Of a stretch of 38,256 nucleotides of DNA, positions 14,057 to 20,721 are shown piece by piece. This DNA is from a virus: positions 1-38,256 of the IMG/VR virus record IMGVR_UViG_3300046791_000304, one strand, 5' to 3'. Within the stretch, counting starts at the first letter, position 1; every line of letters starts with the position of its first letter. The notes beneath the pieces were generated by a model. The model did no database searches, was not told the DNA's origin, and saw only the letters and a list, made by a program, of their open reading frames with translations. The translations under genes and the position numbers were made by a program.

Positions 14057-14349
14057 TCTCCAACCCGCCGCTCTGGCAACTCCACCATGTCGAAGGCCGC
14101 GCCGAGGCAGTCCGCGAATGGGTGCGCGCCAACGGCATCGACCCCAACGAAGTGTCCGTCGACCACCACGTCACCGTCGAGTACCAGCCGGATGGGACGG
14201 TTATCCGCTACACGGTGTTCGCCCGCAACGAGCTCGGCAACAAGTACGTCGCTGCCGATGGCGCCCCGGCCGTGGAGGTGTGCATGGCGCCGCTCGTGGT
14301 GGAGCCGCCGGAGGGCTGGCCGAAGTACGCGGTGCCCGACTCGGCGTGA
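14044..14349 (+). CDS. Hypothetical protein
   Basis: The 101-residue product has alternating charged and hydrophobic segments typical of a small alpha/beta domain (a helix ending in EWVRAN, then strands around HVTVEYQ and VIRYTVF). AGGA precedes the ATG. It is the last gene of the rightward accessory chain and is followed by a two-way terminator at 14380-14414. Confidence 0.6.
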   Translation: MARLISNPPLWQLHHVEGRAEAVREWVRANGIDPNEVSVDHHVTVEYQPDGTVIRYTVFARNELGNKYVAADGAPAVEVCMAPLVVEPPEGWPKYAVPDSA

Positions 14350-14379
14350 AGCTCGTGGCATCCTGGCCGTGGACAGCAG

Positions 14380-14414
14380 TGAGGGCCCCCATCGGACGGC
14401 GGTGGGGGCCCTCA
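14380..14414. terminator. Bidirectional terminator between convergent genes
   Basis: A 12-bp perfect inverted repeat (TGAGGGCCCCCA with TGGGGGCCCTCA), extendable by a wobble and one more pair, lies between a rightward gene ending at 14349 and a leftward gene ending at 14425. Its symmetry lets it end transcription from both sides. Confidence 0.75.
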
Positions 14415-14424
14415 ACACGTGCGG

Positions 14425-14790
14425 CTACTCGGCGGGCGTGATCGCCTCGGCGTAGCCCGGACAGTCGGAGTACACCGACGCGAGATCAAGCAGCGTCTCC
14501 CGCGCGAGATCGATCACCGTGTCGCTCTCGTAGTAGTCCCAGCCGAGTTCGAGCACGCCCGCCATGCGGGTGAGGACACGCCTTTTCGCCTCGACCTCGC
14601 GCAGCGCCTGAGGCGACCGCTCTTGGTACGTCACGTCGTCAGGGTCTTCGTCGGCCCCGCAGGTCAAGCACCTGCCGTCCTCGACGTACGACTCCATGCA
14701 GTAGCCCTTATGCCAAGCGGGCATTGCGATCGGCGCGGCGTCGGCGCCGAGCTGCTCGCCGAGCCAACGCACCAGATCATCCACCGCCAT
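14425..14790 (-). CDS. DUF6221-like hypothetical protein
   Basis: The 121-residue product begins MAVDDLVRWLGEQL and has a central CMESY-x5-CLTCG Cys group followed by helices containing VLTRMAGV and a C-terminal DCPGY. This matches my recollection of the DUF6221 family, common in Streptomyces genomes and phages. Function is unknown. It is coupled to the HTH gene upstream: the ATG overlaps that gene's stop, and a GTG at 14793 is an alternative. Confidence 0.65.
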   Translation of the reverse strand: MAVDDLVRWLGEQLGADAAPIAMPAWHKGYCMESYVEDGRCLTCGADEDPDDVTYQERSPQALREVEAKRRVLTRMAGVLELGWDYYESDTVIDLARETLLDLASVYSDCPGYAEAITPAE

Positions 14791-15239
14791 CACCCGGCCC
14801 CCTCGAACCGGTACACCTCTGCGTACAGCTCGCCGATCAACGCGCTCCGCTCGGCCAGCGGAAGCGACAGGAAGTCCGGTACCTCGTCCAACACCGCCCG
14901 CTCGATGTCCTCGAAGCGCTTCAGTACGTGGTCGCCGCTCTGTCCGCGAATGGCCACGTAGAGAGATGCGACGTCCAGCGTGGTCGCTGCCATGGGGTCT
15001 CCTTGCTGCTTGTCGGCGAGGTCGGTCCGCTTGCCCTGCTGTGGCGGGTGAGCCGCGAACCAAGCGGCGACCTCGTCAGCGCGGTAGTGGGTCTTCGTGG
15101 AGCCCTCGACCGGGACCGGCTGAGGGAAGGAGGCGCTGCGCCGGTACGTGTGCAGTGCTGACCGGCTGACCCCGTGCTCCTGCTCGATCTGCTTCAACGT
15201 GATCAAGCGGCTCCCCTCGCTCTCAGGGTGTTCGGGCAC
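14790..15239 (-). CDS. HTH regulator (AlpA/excisionase-like)
   Basis: The 149-residue protein (GTG 15239) carries a helix-turn-helix near its N-terminus (LITLKQIEQEHGVSRSAL followed by HTYRR), then SFPQPVP and a YRADEVAAWF segment. This layout is that of AlpA/MerR-like winged proteins and phage excisionases. A longer frame opens at GTG 15287. I prefer 15239 because GGGGAGG lies eight bases upstream and the longer start would place a 27-bp palindrome inside the coding region. It probably regulates its own cassette and the divergent genes to the right. Confidence 0.72.
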   Translation of the reverse strand: MPEHPESEGSRLITLKQIEQEHGVSRSALHTYRRSASFPQPVPVEGSTKTHYRADEVAAWFAAHPPQQGKRTDLADKQQGDPMAATTLDVASLYVAIRGQSGDHVLKRFEDIERAVLDEVPDFLSLPLAERSALIGELYAEVYRFEGAG

Positions 15240-15254
15240 GGCTACATCCTCCCC

Positions 15255-15281
15255 GAACTTGTGGACATTGTCCAGAAGTTC
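15255..15281. promoter_or_regulatory. 27-bp operator-like palindrome
   Basis: Outer arms GAACTT (15255-15260) and AAGTTC (15276-15281) flank inner arms TGGACA (15262-15267) and TGTCCA (15269-15274), around a central T. Only the two bases between arms break the symmetry. On the minus strand it contains GACAAT, a possible -10. It lies 16 bp upstream of the HTH gene's preferred start, so an autoregulatory operator is the simplest reading. Confidence 0.6.
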
Positions 15282-15310
15282 TGTCACTGTGGAACGGCAC
15301 CAACAGAAAC

Positions 15311-15344
15311 GGCCGGGCGGGAGATCTCACCCTCCCGCCCGGCC
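15311..15344 (+). terminator. Leader hairpin / attenuator-like stem
   Basis: A perfect 13-bp inverted repeat (15311-15323 and 15332-15344, first bases GGCCGGGCGGG) has an 8-base loop. It sits between the divergent operator and the AGGAGG of the next rightward gene. Any rightward transcript starting near the palindrome would pass through it, so it may act as an attenuator; otherwise it insulates the leftward cassette. Confidence 0.5.
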
Positions 15345-15378
15345 AGCCATCCACCTGCTTCACCAGGAGGAATGACCA

Positions 15379-15543
15379 GTGCAGAAGCCTACTGGCCCGC
15401 ACCAGCACCAGCCCAGCCCCCACACGGCCCGCAACTGCAACCTCTGCGCGAGCCTCCGCCACCCCGGCATGGCCGCACAGGGCCGCGCCCTCACCAAGCA
15501 CCTCGCCGTCAACCCGTTCCCGAAGCGGGCGGTGCAGGCATGA
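15379..15543 (+). CDS. Small hypothetical protein (54 aa)
   Basis: The GTG lies eight bases after AGGAGG (15365-15370); an ATG at 15372 is too close to it. The product is His/Pro-rich at first, then has CNLCASLRH and a basic tail. Its stop overlaps the next ATG (ATGA). A CxxC pair alone does not identify a family. Confidence 0.5.
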   Translation: MQKPTGPHQHQPSPHTARNCNLCASLRHPGMAAQGRALTKHLAVNPFPKRAVQA

Positions 15544-15740
15544 GCGGCTACACGCCCGACGAGATCACCGCAGCGGCCGAACTCCGAGCTGACGCCAGCG
15601 CCCGCATCGAGGACATCGGTCGCCGCACCGAGCACGCGACGACGCCCGAGGAGCACACGCAGCTCGGCAAGGAGCGGGCCGCCGCGTTCGGCGACTACAA
15701 GGCGGCCGGGTTCGTCCTCACCGAGGGGACCCGCACATGA
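15540..15740 (+). CDS. Small acidic helical protein (66 aa)
   Basis: The ATG overlaps the previous stop, and the stop overlaps the next ATG. The sequence is Ala/Glu/Thr-rich and likely one or two helices. No family is recognised. It belongs to the four-gene chain 15379-16074. Confidence 0.55.
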   Translation: MSGYTPDEITAAAELRADASARIEDIGRRTEHATTPEEHTQLGKERAAAFGDYKAAGFVLTEGTRT

Positions 15741-15883
15741 GCGAGCAGCAGCCCACCCAAGCCGAACGCGTCAAGGCGCTCCTCGCCGAAGCCAAGGCCG
15801 CCCGCGCCACCTACAAGGCCACCCGCACCCCAGCCGCCACCGGCAACCTCGGACGCGGACAACAGCAGGGCGGGCGCAGCTGA
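15737..15883 (+). CDS. Small basic protein (48 aa)
   Basis: The 48-residue product starts at an ATG overlapping the previous stop. A helical N-terminal half (ERVKALLAEAKAARATYKA) is followed by a Gly/Gln/Arg-rich tail. It overlaps the following gene by one base (TGATG). The chain of exact overlaps supports it as real despite its size. Confidence 0.5.
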   Translation: MSEQQPTQAERVKALLAEAKAARATYKATRTPAATGNLGRGQQQGGRS

Positions 15884-16074
15884 TGGGCGACACCTTCGGC
15901 GGCGAGTACCGGCGCCCCCGCAACACCAAGCACCACGACCGGCAACGCGGCCACTCCCAACGCCAGCTCCAAGACCGGGCCAGCTTCGACAACGAACCCC
16001 AACTCGGCTGCAGCGCCATGTTCCTGATGTGCGTCCTCGCCATCGCTGCCGCTGTTGGCCTCGCGTTCCTCTGA
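15883..16074 (+). CDS. Small C-terminally anchored membrane protein (63 aa)
   Basis: A hydrophilic, Arg/His-rich N-terminal part is followed by a hydrophobic segment (about residues 45-63, MFLMCVLAIAAAVGLAFL). This gives a tail-anchored topology with the basic part in the cytoplasm. It ends the chain before the hairpin at 16089-16117. Confidence 0.55.
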   Translation: MGDTFGGEYRRPRNTKHHDRQRGHSQRQLQDRASFDNEPQLGCSAMFLMCVLAIAAAVGLAFL

Positions 16075-16088
16075 CCCACCCACATGCC

Positions 16089-16117
16089 GCCGCCCCCGGA
16101 CCCCCGCCGGGGGCGGC
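16089..16117 (+). terminator. Hairpin terminator
   Basis: An 11-bp perfect inverted repeat (GCCGCCCCCGG with CCGGGGGCGGC) with a 7-base loop lies 14 bases after the preceding stop and just before the GGGAG of the DUF2637 gene. Confidence 0.55.
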
Positions 16118-16142
16118 CCTCTTCACGCAGCAGGGAGCCACC

Positions 16143-17636
16143 GTGGAGACGCCCACCGGCGACCGCCCCACCCTCACCACCCTCCAACGCCGACTCGTCA
16201 TCACCGTCGCCGCCGGAGCCGCCACCATCGCCGCGATCGGATTCGCCGGCTCCTACGCCGCCGTCCGCCACCTCGCACACGCGAAGGGGTTCGGCACGTT
16301 CGCCATGGTCTTCCCCATCGGCATCGACGCCGGAATCCTCGTGCTCCTCGCCCTCGACCTGCTCCTCACCTGGCTGACCATGCCGCTCGCCCTGCTGCGC
16401 CACACGGCATGGCTGCTCACCGCGGCAACGATCGCGTTCAACGGAGCGGCAGCCTGGCCCGACCCGATCGGCGTCGGCATGCACGCGTCGATCCCCGTGC
16501 TGTTCGTGGTCGTCGTCGAAGCGGCCCGGCACGCGATCGGCCGCACCGCCGAGATCGTGGCCGGACGCAGCATGGACTCCGTCCGCCTGGTCCGCTGGCT
16601 CCTCGACCCGATCTCGACCTTCCGCCTGTGGCGCCGCATGAGGCTGTGGGAGCTGCGCTCGTACGACGACGTGATCCAACTGGAGCAGTCGAGGCTTGTC
16701 GAGCGGGCCCGGCTGCGCGCTCGGTACGGACGGAAGTGGCGGAGCAAGGCTCCGGTGTCGGCCGTCATGGCGCTGCGGCTCACTCGGTACGGGCGGGCTC
16801 TGGCTCCGGTCTCAGGCGTCCTCGACATCGAGCACGGGCCAGCGCTCGCCCCGAAGAGCAGCCCACGGGCGATCGAGTCAAGCACGTTCGAGGCCGCCGC
16901 CGATCAGGCGATCACCGTGACCACCGGAGAATCCCCGGCCCGGTTCCCAGTGCTGCCGCCCGCGCTTCCGCGTAGGCGCCCCTCCAAGGAGCAGCCGTCG
17001 TCCATTCCCGCGGGCCCTCTCGGTGAAGCCGTCGAAGACGTACGGGCGCTCTTCGGGAATGCCCACGCCCCCATCGTGTACTTCCTCCGCAACGGCAGCC
17101 GCGTCAAGATCGGCGTCTCACAGAACATCAAGCGCCGCGTCGCCGCCCTCTCGCTGCGCCCCGACGACGTCATCCGCGCCGAGCACGGGCACCAAGAACA
17201 CGAGCGGCGGCTTCACGTGCGCTTCGCCGACCTCCGCGTCGACGACACCGAGTGGTTCGAACTGCGTGGCGCGCTGGCCGAGTACCTCGGACTGCCCGCC
17301 GAGGAAGAAGTGTCCGGACGTCCGGACACGGAGACGGACACCACCCCGGACGCGTCCGGACAGCTGGCCATCGACCCGGACATGGCGTCCGGACATGACG
17401 AACCAGGACCCGTCTCCACTTCCTTGACCAGCCCGGACACGCGTCCGGATAGTCCGGACGCACTGTCCGTCCTCGCCGAGGCGGCATCCGGTCCGTCCGA
17501 CCTCGTCCGCTCCCTCGCCGCCCACGGCATCACGAAGGACGCCCTCGTGTCCGAGGCTGTCCGGCTGCGTCCGGACATGGTCGCGGACAGCATCCGCCGC
17601 ACTGCTAAGCGCCTCGGTGAAGGGCCGTATCTGTGA
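16143..17636 (+). CDS. DUF2637 membrane domain fused to a GIY-YIG (MUG113/T5orf172-type) domain
   Basis: The 497-residue protein starts at GTG 16143 after GGGAG. Residues 15-130 hold four hydrophobic spans and match the DUF2637 pattern seen in Streptomyces plasmid transfer (Spd-like) and phage proteins. A basic, coiled region follows (160-220), then a linker. At about 311-375 lies a GIY-YIG-type domain: VYFLRNG, VKIGVS, IKRRVAAL, HERRLHVRF and EWFEL, as in MUG113/T5orf172 proteins. A Pro/Asp/Ser-rich segment (390-445) and a helical C-terminus end it. Fusion of the two domains would put a nuclease-like domain at the membrane. Catalytic competence is not certain. Confidence 0.75.
   Translation: METPTGDRPTLTTLQRRLVITVAAGAATIAAIGFAGSYAAVRHLAHAKGFGTFAMVFPIGIDAGILVLLALDLLLTWLTMPLALLRHTAWLLTAATIAFNGAAAWPDPIGVGMHASIPVLFVVVVEAARHAIGRTAEIVAGRSMDSVRLVRWLLDPISTFRLWRRMRLWELRSYDDVIQLEQSRLVERARLRARYGRKWRSKAPVSAVMALRLTRYGRALAPVSGVLDIEHGPALAPKSSPRAIESSTFEAAADQAITVTTGESPARFPVLPPALPRRRPSKEQPSSIPAGPLGEAVEDVRALFGNAHAPIVYFLRNGSRVKIGVSQNIKRRVAALSLRPDDVIRAEHGHQEHERRLHVRFADLRVDDTEWFELRGALAEYLGLPAEEEVSGRPDTETDTTPDASGQLAIDPDMASGHDEPGPVSTSLTSPDTRPDSPDALSVLAEAASGPSDLVRSLAAHGITKDALVSEAVRLRPDMVADSIRRTAKRLGEGPYL
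17312..17576. repeat. Array of palindromic octamer GTCCGGAC
   Basis: Six exact copies of GTCCGGAC start at 17312, 17320, 17354, 17387, 17452 and 17569, with a variant GTCCGGAT at 17443. The octamer is its own reverse complement. Copies fall in different reading frames (one reads Ser-Gly, the next Pro-Asp), so the repeat is at DNA level rather than a peptide repeat. The array lies inside the 3' part of the DUF2637/GIY-YIG gene and suggests a binding-site cluster. Confidence 0.65.
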
Positions 17637-17806
17637 GTCCGACCGCGATCGTCTTCTGGCTCATGGCCGCGCTCCTCGGTGCGGCCGGCCTCCACGCCAT
17701 AGCCCCACGCCGCGCCCCCGGCCTCTACATCGCCCCAGCCGCCCGCACCGTCGCCCTCATCACCGCCGCCGTCCTGTACGTGGCGATCATCTGGAGCCAC
17801 TCGTGA
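17633..17806 (+). CDS. Small membrane protein (57 aa)
   Basis: GTG overlaps the stop of the DUF2637 gene, and the stop overlaps the next GTG. Two hydrophobic segments (about residues 5-22 and 36-54) are joined by a short basic loop (PRRAPG), giving a hairpin in the membrane. It is too small for a family call. Confidence 0.55.
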   Translation: MSPTAIVFWLMAALLGAAGLHAIAPRRAPGLYIAPAARTVALITAAVLYVAIIWSHS

Positions 17807-18303
17807 ACATCACCCGCAACCTCGTCACGCTCGGCGGGGTCGTCGTCGGCCTGTCGATCCTGGCCTGGAACCTCACCCGCTGGTGGGCCGGAAGCAAGAA
17901 GCGCAGCGTCCGCGACCTCATGCCGTTCATCACCTGCGCCCTGTACGGCATGCTCCTCATCCTCACCACCGGCGGCATCCTCGGGGGCGCCGCCGACTAC
18001 GCCCTTTGGGGATCCTCCGAGATCGGCAACGCCGCCCTGACGTACGGCGTCGGAGCGGGCACACCGAACGTCACCCGCTCAACGGACCTCGTCCTCACGG
18101 ACGGGGGGAGTGCCGTGGTCATCGTCGCCACCGTCGTCCTGGTCGCCGTGTGGACCCGCAAGCGCGGCTTTCGCTGGGACTTCGCCCTGGACATCGTGTG
18201 CGGCATCAGCCTGGGCCTTTCCTCGGGTATCGCAGGGGCTGTCGGCCAAGTCCTCGGCCCGGTCGTTAACACGTCCGGCGACTGGATTGTGGGGCTGATG
18301 TGA
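17803..18303 (+). CDS. Multi-span membrane protein
   Basis: The 166-residue product has about four hydrophobic segments: residues 7-24, 42-64, 101-116 and 125-152. Short basic loops (RWWAGSKKRS, WTRKRG) separate them. GTG start overlaps the previous stop. Adjacent to DUF2637 and other membrane genes, it may belong to one envelope complex, resembling small Spd-type proteins of actinobacterial plasmids only in topology and context. Confidence 0.6.
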   Translation: MNITRNLVTLGGVVVGLSILAWNLTRWWAGSKKRSVRDLMPFITCALYGMLLILTTGGILGGAADYALWGSSEIGNAALTYGVGAGTPNVTRSTDLVLTDGGSAVVIVATVVLVAVWTRKRGFRWDFALDIVCGISLGLSSGIAGAVGQVLGPVVNTSGDWIVGLM

Positions 18304-19049
18304 GGGCGATCCGCAGGCAGTTGGGGCTGGTCGCGGCAGGAGCTGGCGGCCAGCGCCGCGAATGGGCGTCGTGGGTGGGCTGCGGCCACGCCCGTACGGC
18401 GCTGGCGCGCCTGGCCGGTAGCGCGGCAGCCGTGTGGGCTGTCGGCGCCCTGGTGTGGCACACGCCGGGCCTGATGTGGCCGCTGGCCGGCGGCTGGCTG
18501 GTCGCAGTGTGGCGTCGGGGGCGCGAGATTGAGCGGCAGCAGGATGCGGAGGCTGCGTTCGTGCAGTTCCTGCGGGACCGGATCGGTGACCGGAACGGGG
18601 TGCTGCTGGCCGAGTTGCTGGCCGGTCTGCATGCGGCGGAGATGCATCTCGACTGGGACGTGACGGCGTTGCGTCGGGTCGTTGAGCGGCTCGGCATCCA
18701 CGTGCGGGACAAGATCAAGGTGTCGGGGGATACGTCGGTGGGTGTGCACGTGGACGACCTCACCCATGTGTGGGATGTGGGAGTGACGCCCCCTCCCCCG
18801 CCGAGTGGGGGCCCCTCTCGCGAAGCGGTGAGCAGGGACAACTACCCAACTACCTTGGCTGACAGCCCCGCTCCGGCCCCTTCCGAGAAGGGGATGATGA
18901 TCAAGACGCCGGAGTCGTCGGTGACCGATGAGGAAGCTGAGCGGCTGCGCCTCCAGGACTACGTGAACCGTGTCGACGCTGCTAAGCAGGCCGCGTTCGA
19001 GGAGCACTTCACAGACGCTCTCGGCATCCTGGACGATCAGGCATCCTGA
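18300..19049 (+). CDS. Membrane-anchored hypothetical protein
   Basis: The 249-residue product (GTG overlapping the previous stop) has a basic N-terminus and one or two hydrophobic segments (about residues 33-70). A cytoplasmic domain follows with a helical region REIERQQDAEAAFVQFLRD and a segment LDWDVTALRRVVERLGI. After a proline run it ends in a charged coiled-coil-like tail. No family is recognised. It is the last of the membrane-protein run that starts with DUF2637. Confidence 0.6.
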   Translation: MRAIRRQLGLVAAGAGGQRREWASWVGCGHARTALARLAGSAAAVWAVGALVWHTPGLMWPLAGGWLVAVWRRGREIERQQDAEAAFVQFLRDRIGDRNGVLLAELLAGLHAAEMHLDWDVTALRRVVERLGIHVRDKIKVSGDTSVGVHVDDLTHVWDVGVTPPPPPSGGPSREAVSRDNYPTTLADSPAPAPSEKGMMIKTPESSVTDEEAERLRLQDYVNRVDAAKQAAFEEHFTDALGILDDQAS

Positions 19050-19053
19050 ACTC

Positions 19054-19236
19054 ATGCCAGCCACACTGCGGTTCGAGGGCGACGACAAGGACCTCACCTT
19101 GGACGAGCTGAGCCAGTTCGTCGAGTCGGCCCGAAAGGCCGGCGTCCCCGGCGAGAACCCGGTACGGGCAGAGGTGTCGAGGAGCGGGAAGATCAAGCAG
19201 GTTGAAATCGTGCTTGGCGAGGACGACAGCCGGTAG
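19054..19236 (+). CDS. Small acidic protein (60 aa)
   Basis: The ATG lies four bases after the previous stop. The sequence has a beta start (ATLRFEGDDKDLTLDEL) and an alpha/beta end (KIKQVEIVLGED), suggesting a small single domain. Its stop lies in a GGTAGGCCT sequence that nearly matches the palindromes at 21297 and 21329. Function unknown. Confidence 0.55.
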   Translation: MPATLRFEGDDKDLTLDELSQFVESARKAGVPGENPVRAEVSRSGKIKQVEIVLGEDDSR

Positions 19237-19284
19237 GCCTGCCACACTGGAGTCTCGCGTCGGGTAACGCCCGGCACCCTGAGG

Positions 19285-19325
19285 AGCAGCCCCATCGCGC
19301 GTCCCCCCGTCGCGGTGGGGCTGCT
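19285..19325 (+). terminator. Long hairpin terminator
   Basis: Arms 19285-19294 (AGCAGCCCCA) and 19316-19325 (TGGGGCTGCT) pair perfectly. After one wobble, CGCG at 19296-19299 pairs with CGCG at 19311-19314, leaving an 11-base C-rich loop. A short T-containing tail follows. It separates the small acidic gene from the next ribosome site. Confidence 0.65.
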
Positions 19326-19345
19326 TCATGTCATGGAGGTTCGTC

Positions 19346-19516
19346 ATGCAGATTGTTGAGCAGCCCCGCCGTCAGGCCGCGCCGACGGTACGGCGTCGCA
19401 GGGTGCTTGCCGCGGATGCTGGGGGTGCGGCTGTTGCTGCGCGTGTGGTGGGTCGTGTGACGGATGTTCCGGGGCGGGGTTCGGGTCGGGCGGTGACGTT
19501 CAACTCGGCTGCGTAG
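19346..19516 (+). CDS. Small basic protein (56 aa)
   Basis: GGAGG six bases before ATG 19346 fixes this start over ATG 19328. The product is Arg/Ala/Val-rich with a highly basic centre (VRRRRV), which suggests nucleic-acid binding or a coding artefact of GC-rich DNA. No family is recognised. Confidence 0.45.
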   Translation: MQIVEQPRRQAAPTVRRRRVLAADAGGAAVAARVVGRVTDVPGRGSGRAVTFNSAA

Positions 19517-19574
19517 GTCCGGTTGTCGGTGCTGGCCGCTACGATCCGGGCCATACCAACCTCGGGGGAACACC

Positions 19575-19805
19575 ATGCGCCGTCGTATCGCCGCACTCGT
19601 CACCACTGCACTTGCGCTGGTCGGCTGCTCCAGCGAACACCATGATCCCGACCCGGTTGCTTGCCGGAAGGCGATCAAGGCTCAGTACGTGCCGGGTACG
19701 GCGGTGTTGAAGGGGAAGCCGGGCAGGCCGAAGGAGTGCGGCGGGTTGAGTGCTGATGAGGTGTCGGAGATCGCGTTGAGCGTGATCCAGGAGAACACGC
19801 AGTAG
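19575..19805 (+). CDS. Small lipoprotein
   Basis: The 76-residue precursor has a classic lipoprotein signal: basic MRRR, a hydrophobic core, then the lipobox LVGC with the modified Cys at residue 18. The mature part of about 58 residues has two more Cys that could form a disulphide. It would be anchored on the outer face of the membrane. Phage- and prophage-encoded surface lipoproteins often block superinfection; that role is possible here but inferred. GGGGGAA lies six bases upstream of the ATG. A hairpin follows at 19820-19850. Confidence 0.7.
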   Translation: MRRRIAALVTTALALVGCSSEHHDPDPVACRKAIKAQYVPGTAVLKGKPGRPKECGGLSADEVSEIALSVIQENTQ

Positions 19806-19819
19806 TTCGGGCATCGTGC

Positions 19820-19850
19820 GGCCCCGCTCCGGAGCTGTCCGGGCGGGGCC
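19820..19850. terminator. Bidirectional terminator
   Basis: GGCCCCGC (19820-19827) pairs with GCGGGGCC (19843-19850) around a partly paired 15-base loop, followed by a T-rich base pair of steps (TTCGT). It lies between the lipoprotein gene and the convergent leftward cassette ending at 19855, and can serve both. Confidence 0.6.
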
Positions 19851-19854
19851 TTCG

Positions 19855-20013
19855 TCATGCGCTGGGCTTCTTGTCGTGCGTCTTGGCCGCGCGCCGTTGT
19901 TCATTGAGGCGCGTGAGCGTGTCTTCGATCTCGTGCAGGCGCTTGCGTAGGCGCTCCTCGGCGTACTTTGGGGTTGCCTTGGCTATCTCGATGAGCTGGC
20001 GCAGGATGCTCAA
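19855..20013 (-). CDS. Small helical protein with TTG start (52 aa)
   Basis: The frame starts at TTG 20013, which overlaps the previous gene's stop (TTGA) and has AAGGAG six bases upstream. The product is a charged helix (LIEIAKATPKYAEERLRKRL onward) with coiled-coil character and a Lys-rich end. It is the last gene of the leftward cassette. Both the coupling and the ribosome site support it despite the rare start. Confidence 0.5.
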   Translation of the reverse strand: MSILRQLIEIAKATPKYAEERLRKRLHEIEDTLTRLNEQRRAAKTHDKKPSA

Positions 20014-20234
20014 GGTTCGCTCCTTGGGTCGGGCTCCTCGTCGATCGCGGTGGCGACGGCGCGGCGTACCGAGTCGGCAGCCCAGCCCACCCCGTTCGCT
20101 TCGATCACTTCGGCCGCGTGCAGGACTTGGATCAGGGCGCGATGGGCGCGGTCGAGCCGGGTGCGCAGGGCGTCGCGCGCCATGTCGGCGTCTTGGAGGT
20201 CACGGGCGAGGATCTCGGCGAGGTCGGCGCTCAT
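20010..20234 (-). CDS. Small helical protein (74 aa)
   Basis: Starts at an ATG overlapping the upstream stop (ATGA). The sequence is Ala/Asp/Arg-rich and predicted all helical, with a possible coiled coil over residues 5-45. Part of the seven-gene leftward cassette. Not recognised. Confidence 0.6.
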   Translation of the reverse strand: MSADLAEILARDLQDADMARDALRTRLDRAHRALIQVLHAAEVIEANGVGWAADSVRRAVATAIDEEPDPRSEP

Positions 20235-20254
20235 GTGGTCGGCTCCTCGCCCGG
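20231..20254 (-). repeat. 24-bp translational-coupling repeat, copy 1
   Basis: On the minus strand this segment holds a GAGGAG ribosome site and the overlapping ATGA that links two genes. It is identical over 24 bp to 20718-20741. The copies suggest duplication of a gene junction within the cassette. Confidence 0.65.
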
Positions 20255-20398
20255 CCGCTCCGGCTCGTAGTCGACGCAGTCTTTCGTGTGGGAGATCTCG
20301 ACGACGCCTCGGTCTGGGCTGTTGGTGATGACGCGTACGTCGCGGTTGGCGGGGGTGGCGTGGCAGTGGGGGCAGTCGACGGTACGGGCTTCGCTCAT
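20231..20398 (-). CDS. Zinc-ribbon-like small protein (55 aa)
   Basis: The product has CPHCH near the N-terminus and one more Cys in KDCVDY, an incomplete zinc ribbon. It ends RPGEEPTT, the same eight residues as the product at 20718-20900, because both 3' ends carry the same ribosome-site repeat for the next gene. ATG overlaps the upstream stop. Confidence 0.6.
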   Translation of the reverse strand: MSEARTVDCPHCHATPANRDVRVITNSPDRGVVEISHTKDCVDYEPERPGEEPTT

Positions 20399-20721
20399 CG
20401 TGTGGGCTCCTCCCTCATTCGCTGCCACGCGTACGCGTCGTACGACACCACGACCGCATCCGCAGCGAGTTCGAGCCCGGCCCGGCGCAGGAATTCGTCC
20501 AGCTCGATCTCGCCCTTCAGCGGCTCGTTCGGGTCGCGGAAGGCGGCTGTGTAGCCGTCGGGGATGACGTCCCAGGTGTCGGGGTCGGGGTTGTCGTAGG
20601 AGTCGACGGTTCCGCGTCCGAAGCGGTAGCGGAGGTAGTAGTAGTGGCCGTTGGTGTCCCAGGCGTCCCATTGGGTGGGGACGGAGGGGCAGGTGCAGAC
20701 GACGCGGGCGATTGTGATCAT
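20395..20721 (-). CDS. Hypothetical protein, aromatic-rich
   Basis: The 108-residue protein is Tyr/Asp-rich with a YYYLRYRFGRG segment, a CTC pair near the N-terminus and a C-terminal helix. It overlaps both neighbours by four bases. It ends EEPTR, close to the shared ending of its neighbours. Function unknown. Confidence 0.6.
   Translation of the reverse strand: MITIARVVCTCPSVPTQWDAWDTNGHYYYLRYRFGRGTVDSYDNPDPDTWDVIPDGYTAAFRDPNEPLKGEIELDEFLRRAGLELAADAVVVSYDAYAWQRMREEPTR

Noticed and set aside
17373-17380. GACCCGGA, recalled as the TraB transfer-recognition octamer of plasmid pSVH1
   Set aside because: Only one copy is present, and no TraB/FtsK-like gene was seen; it is more simply part of the GTCCGGAC-rich stretch.
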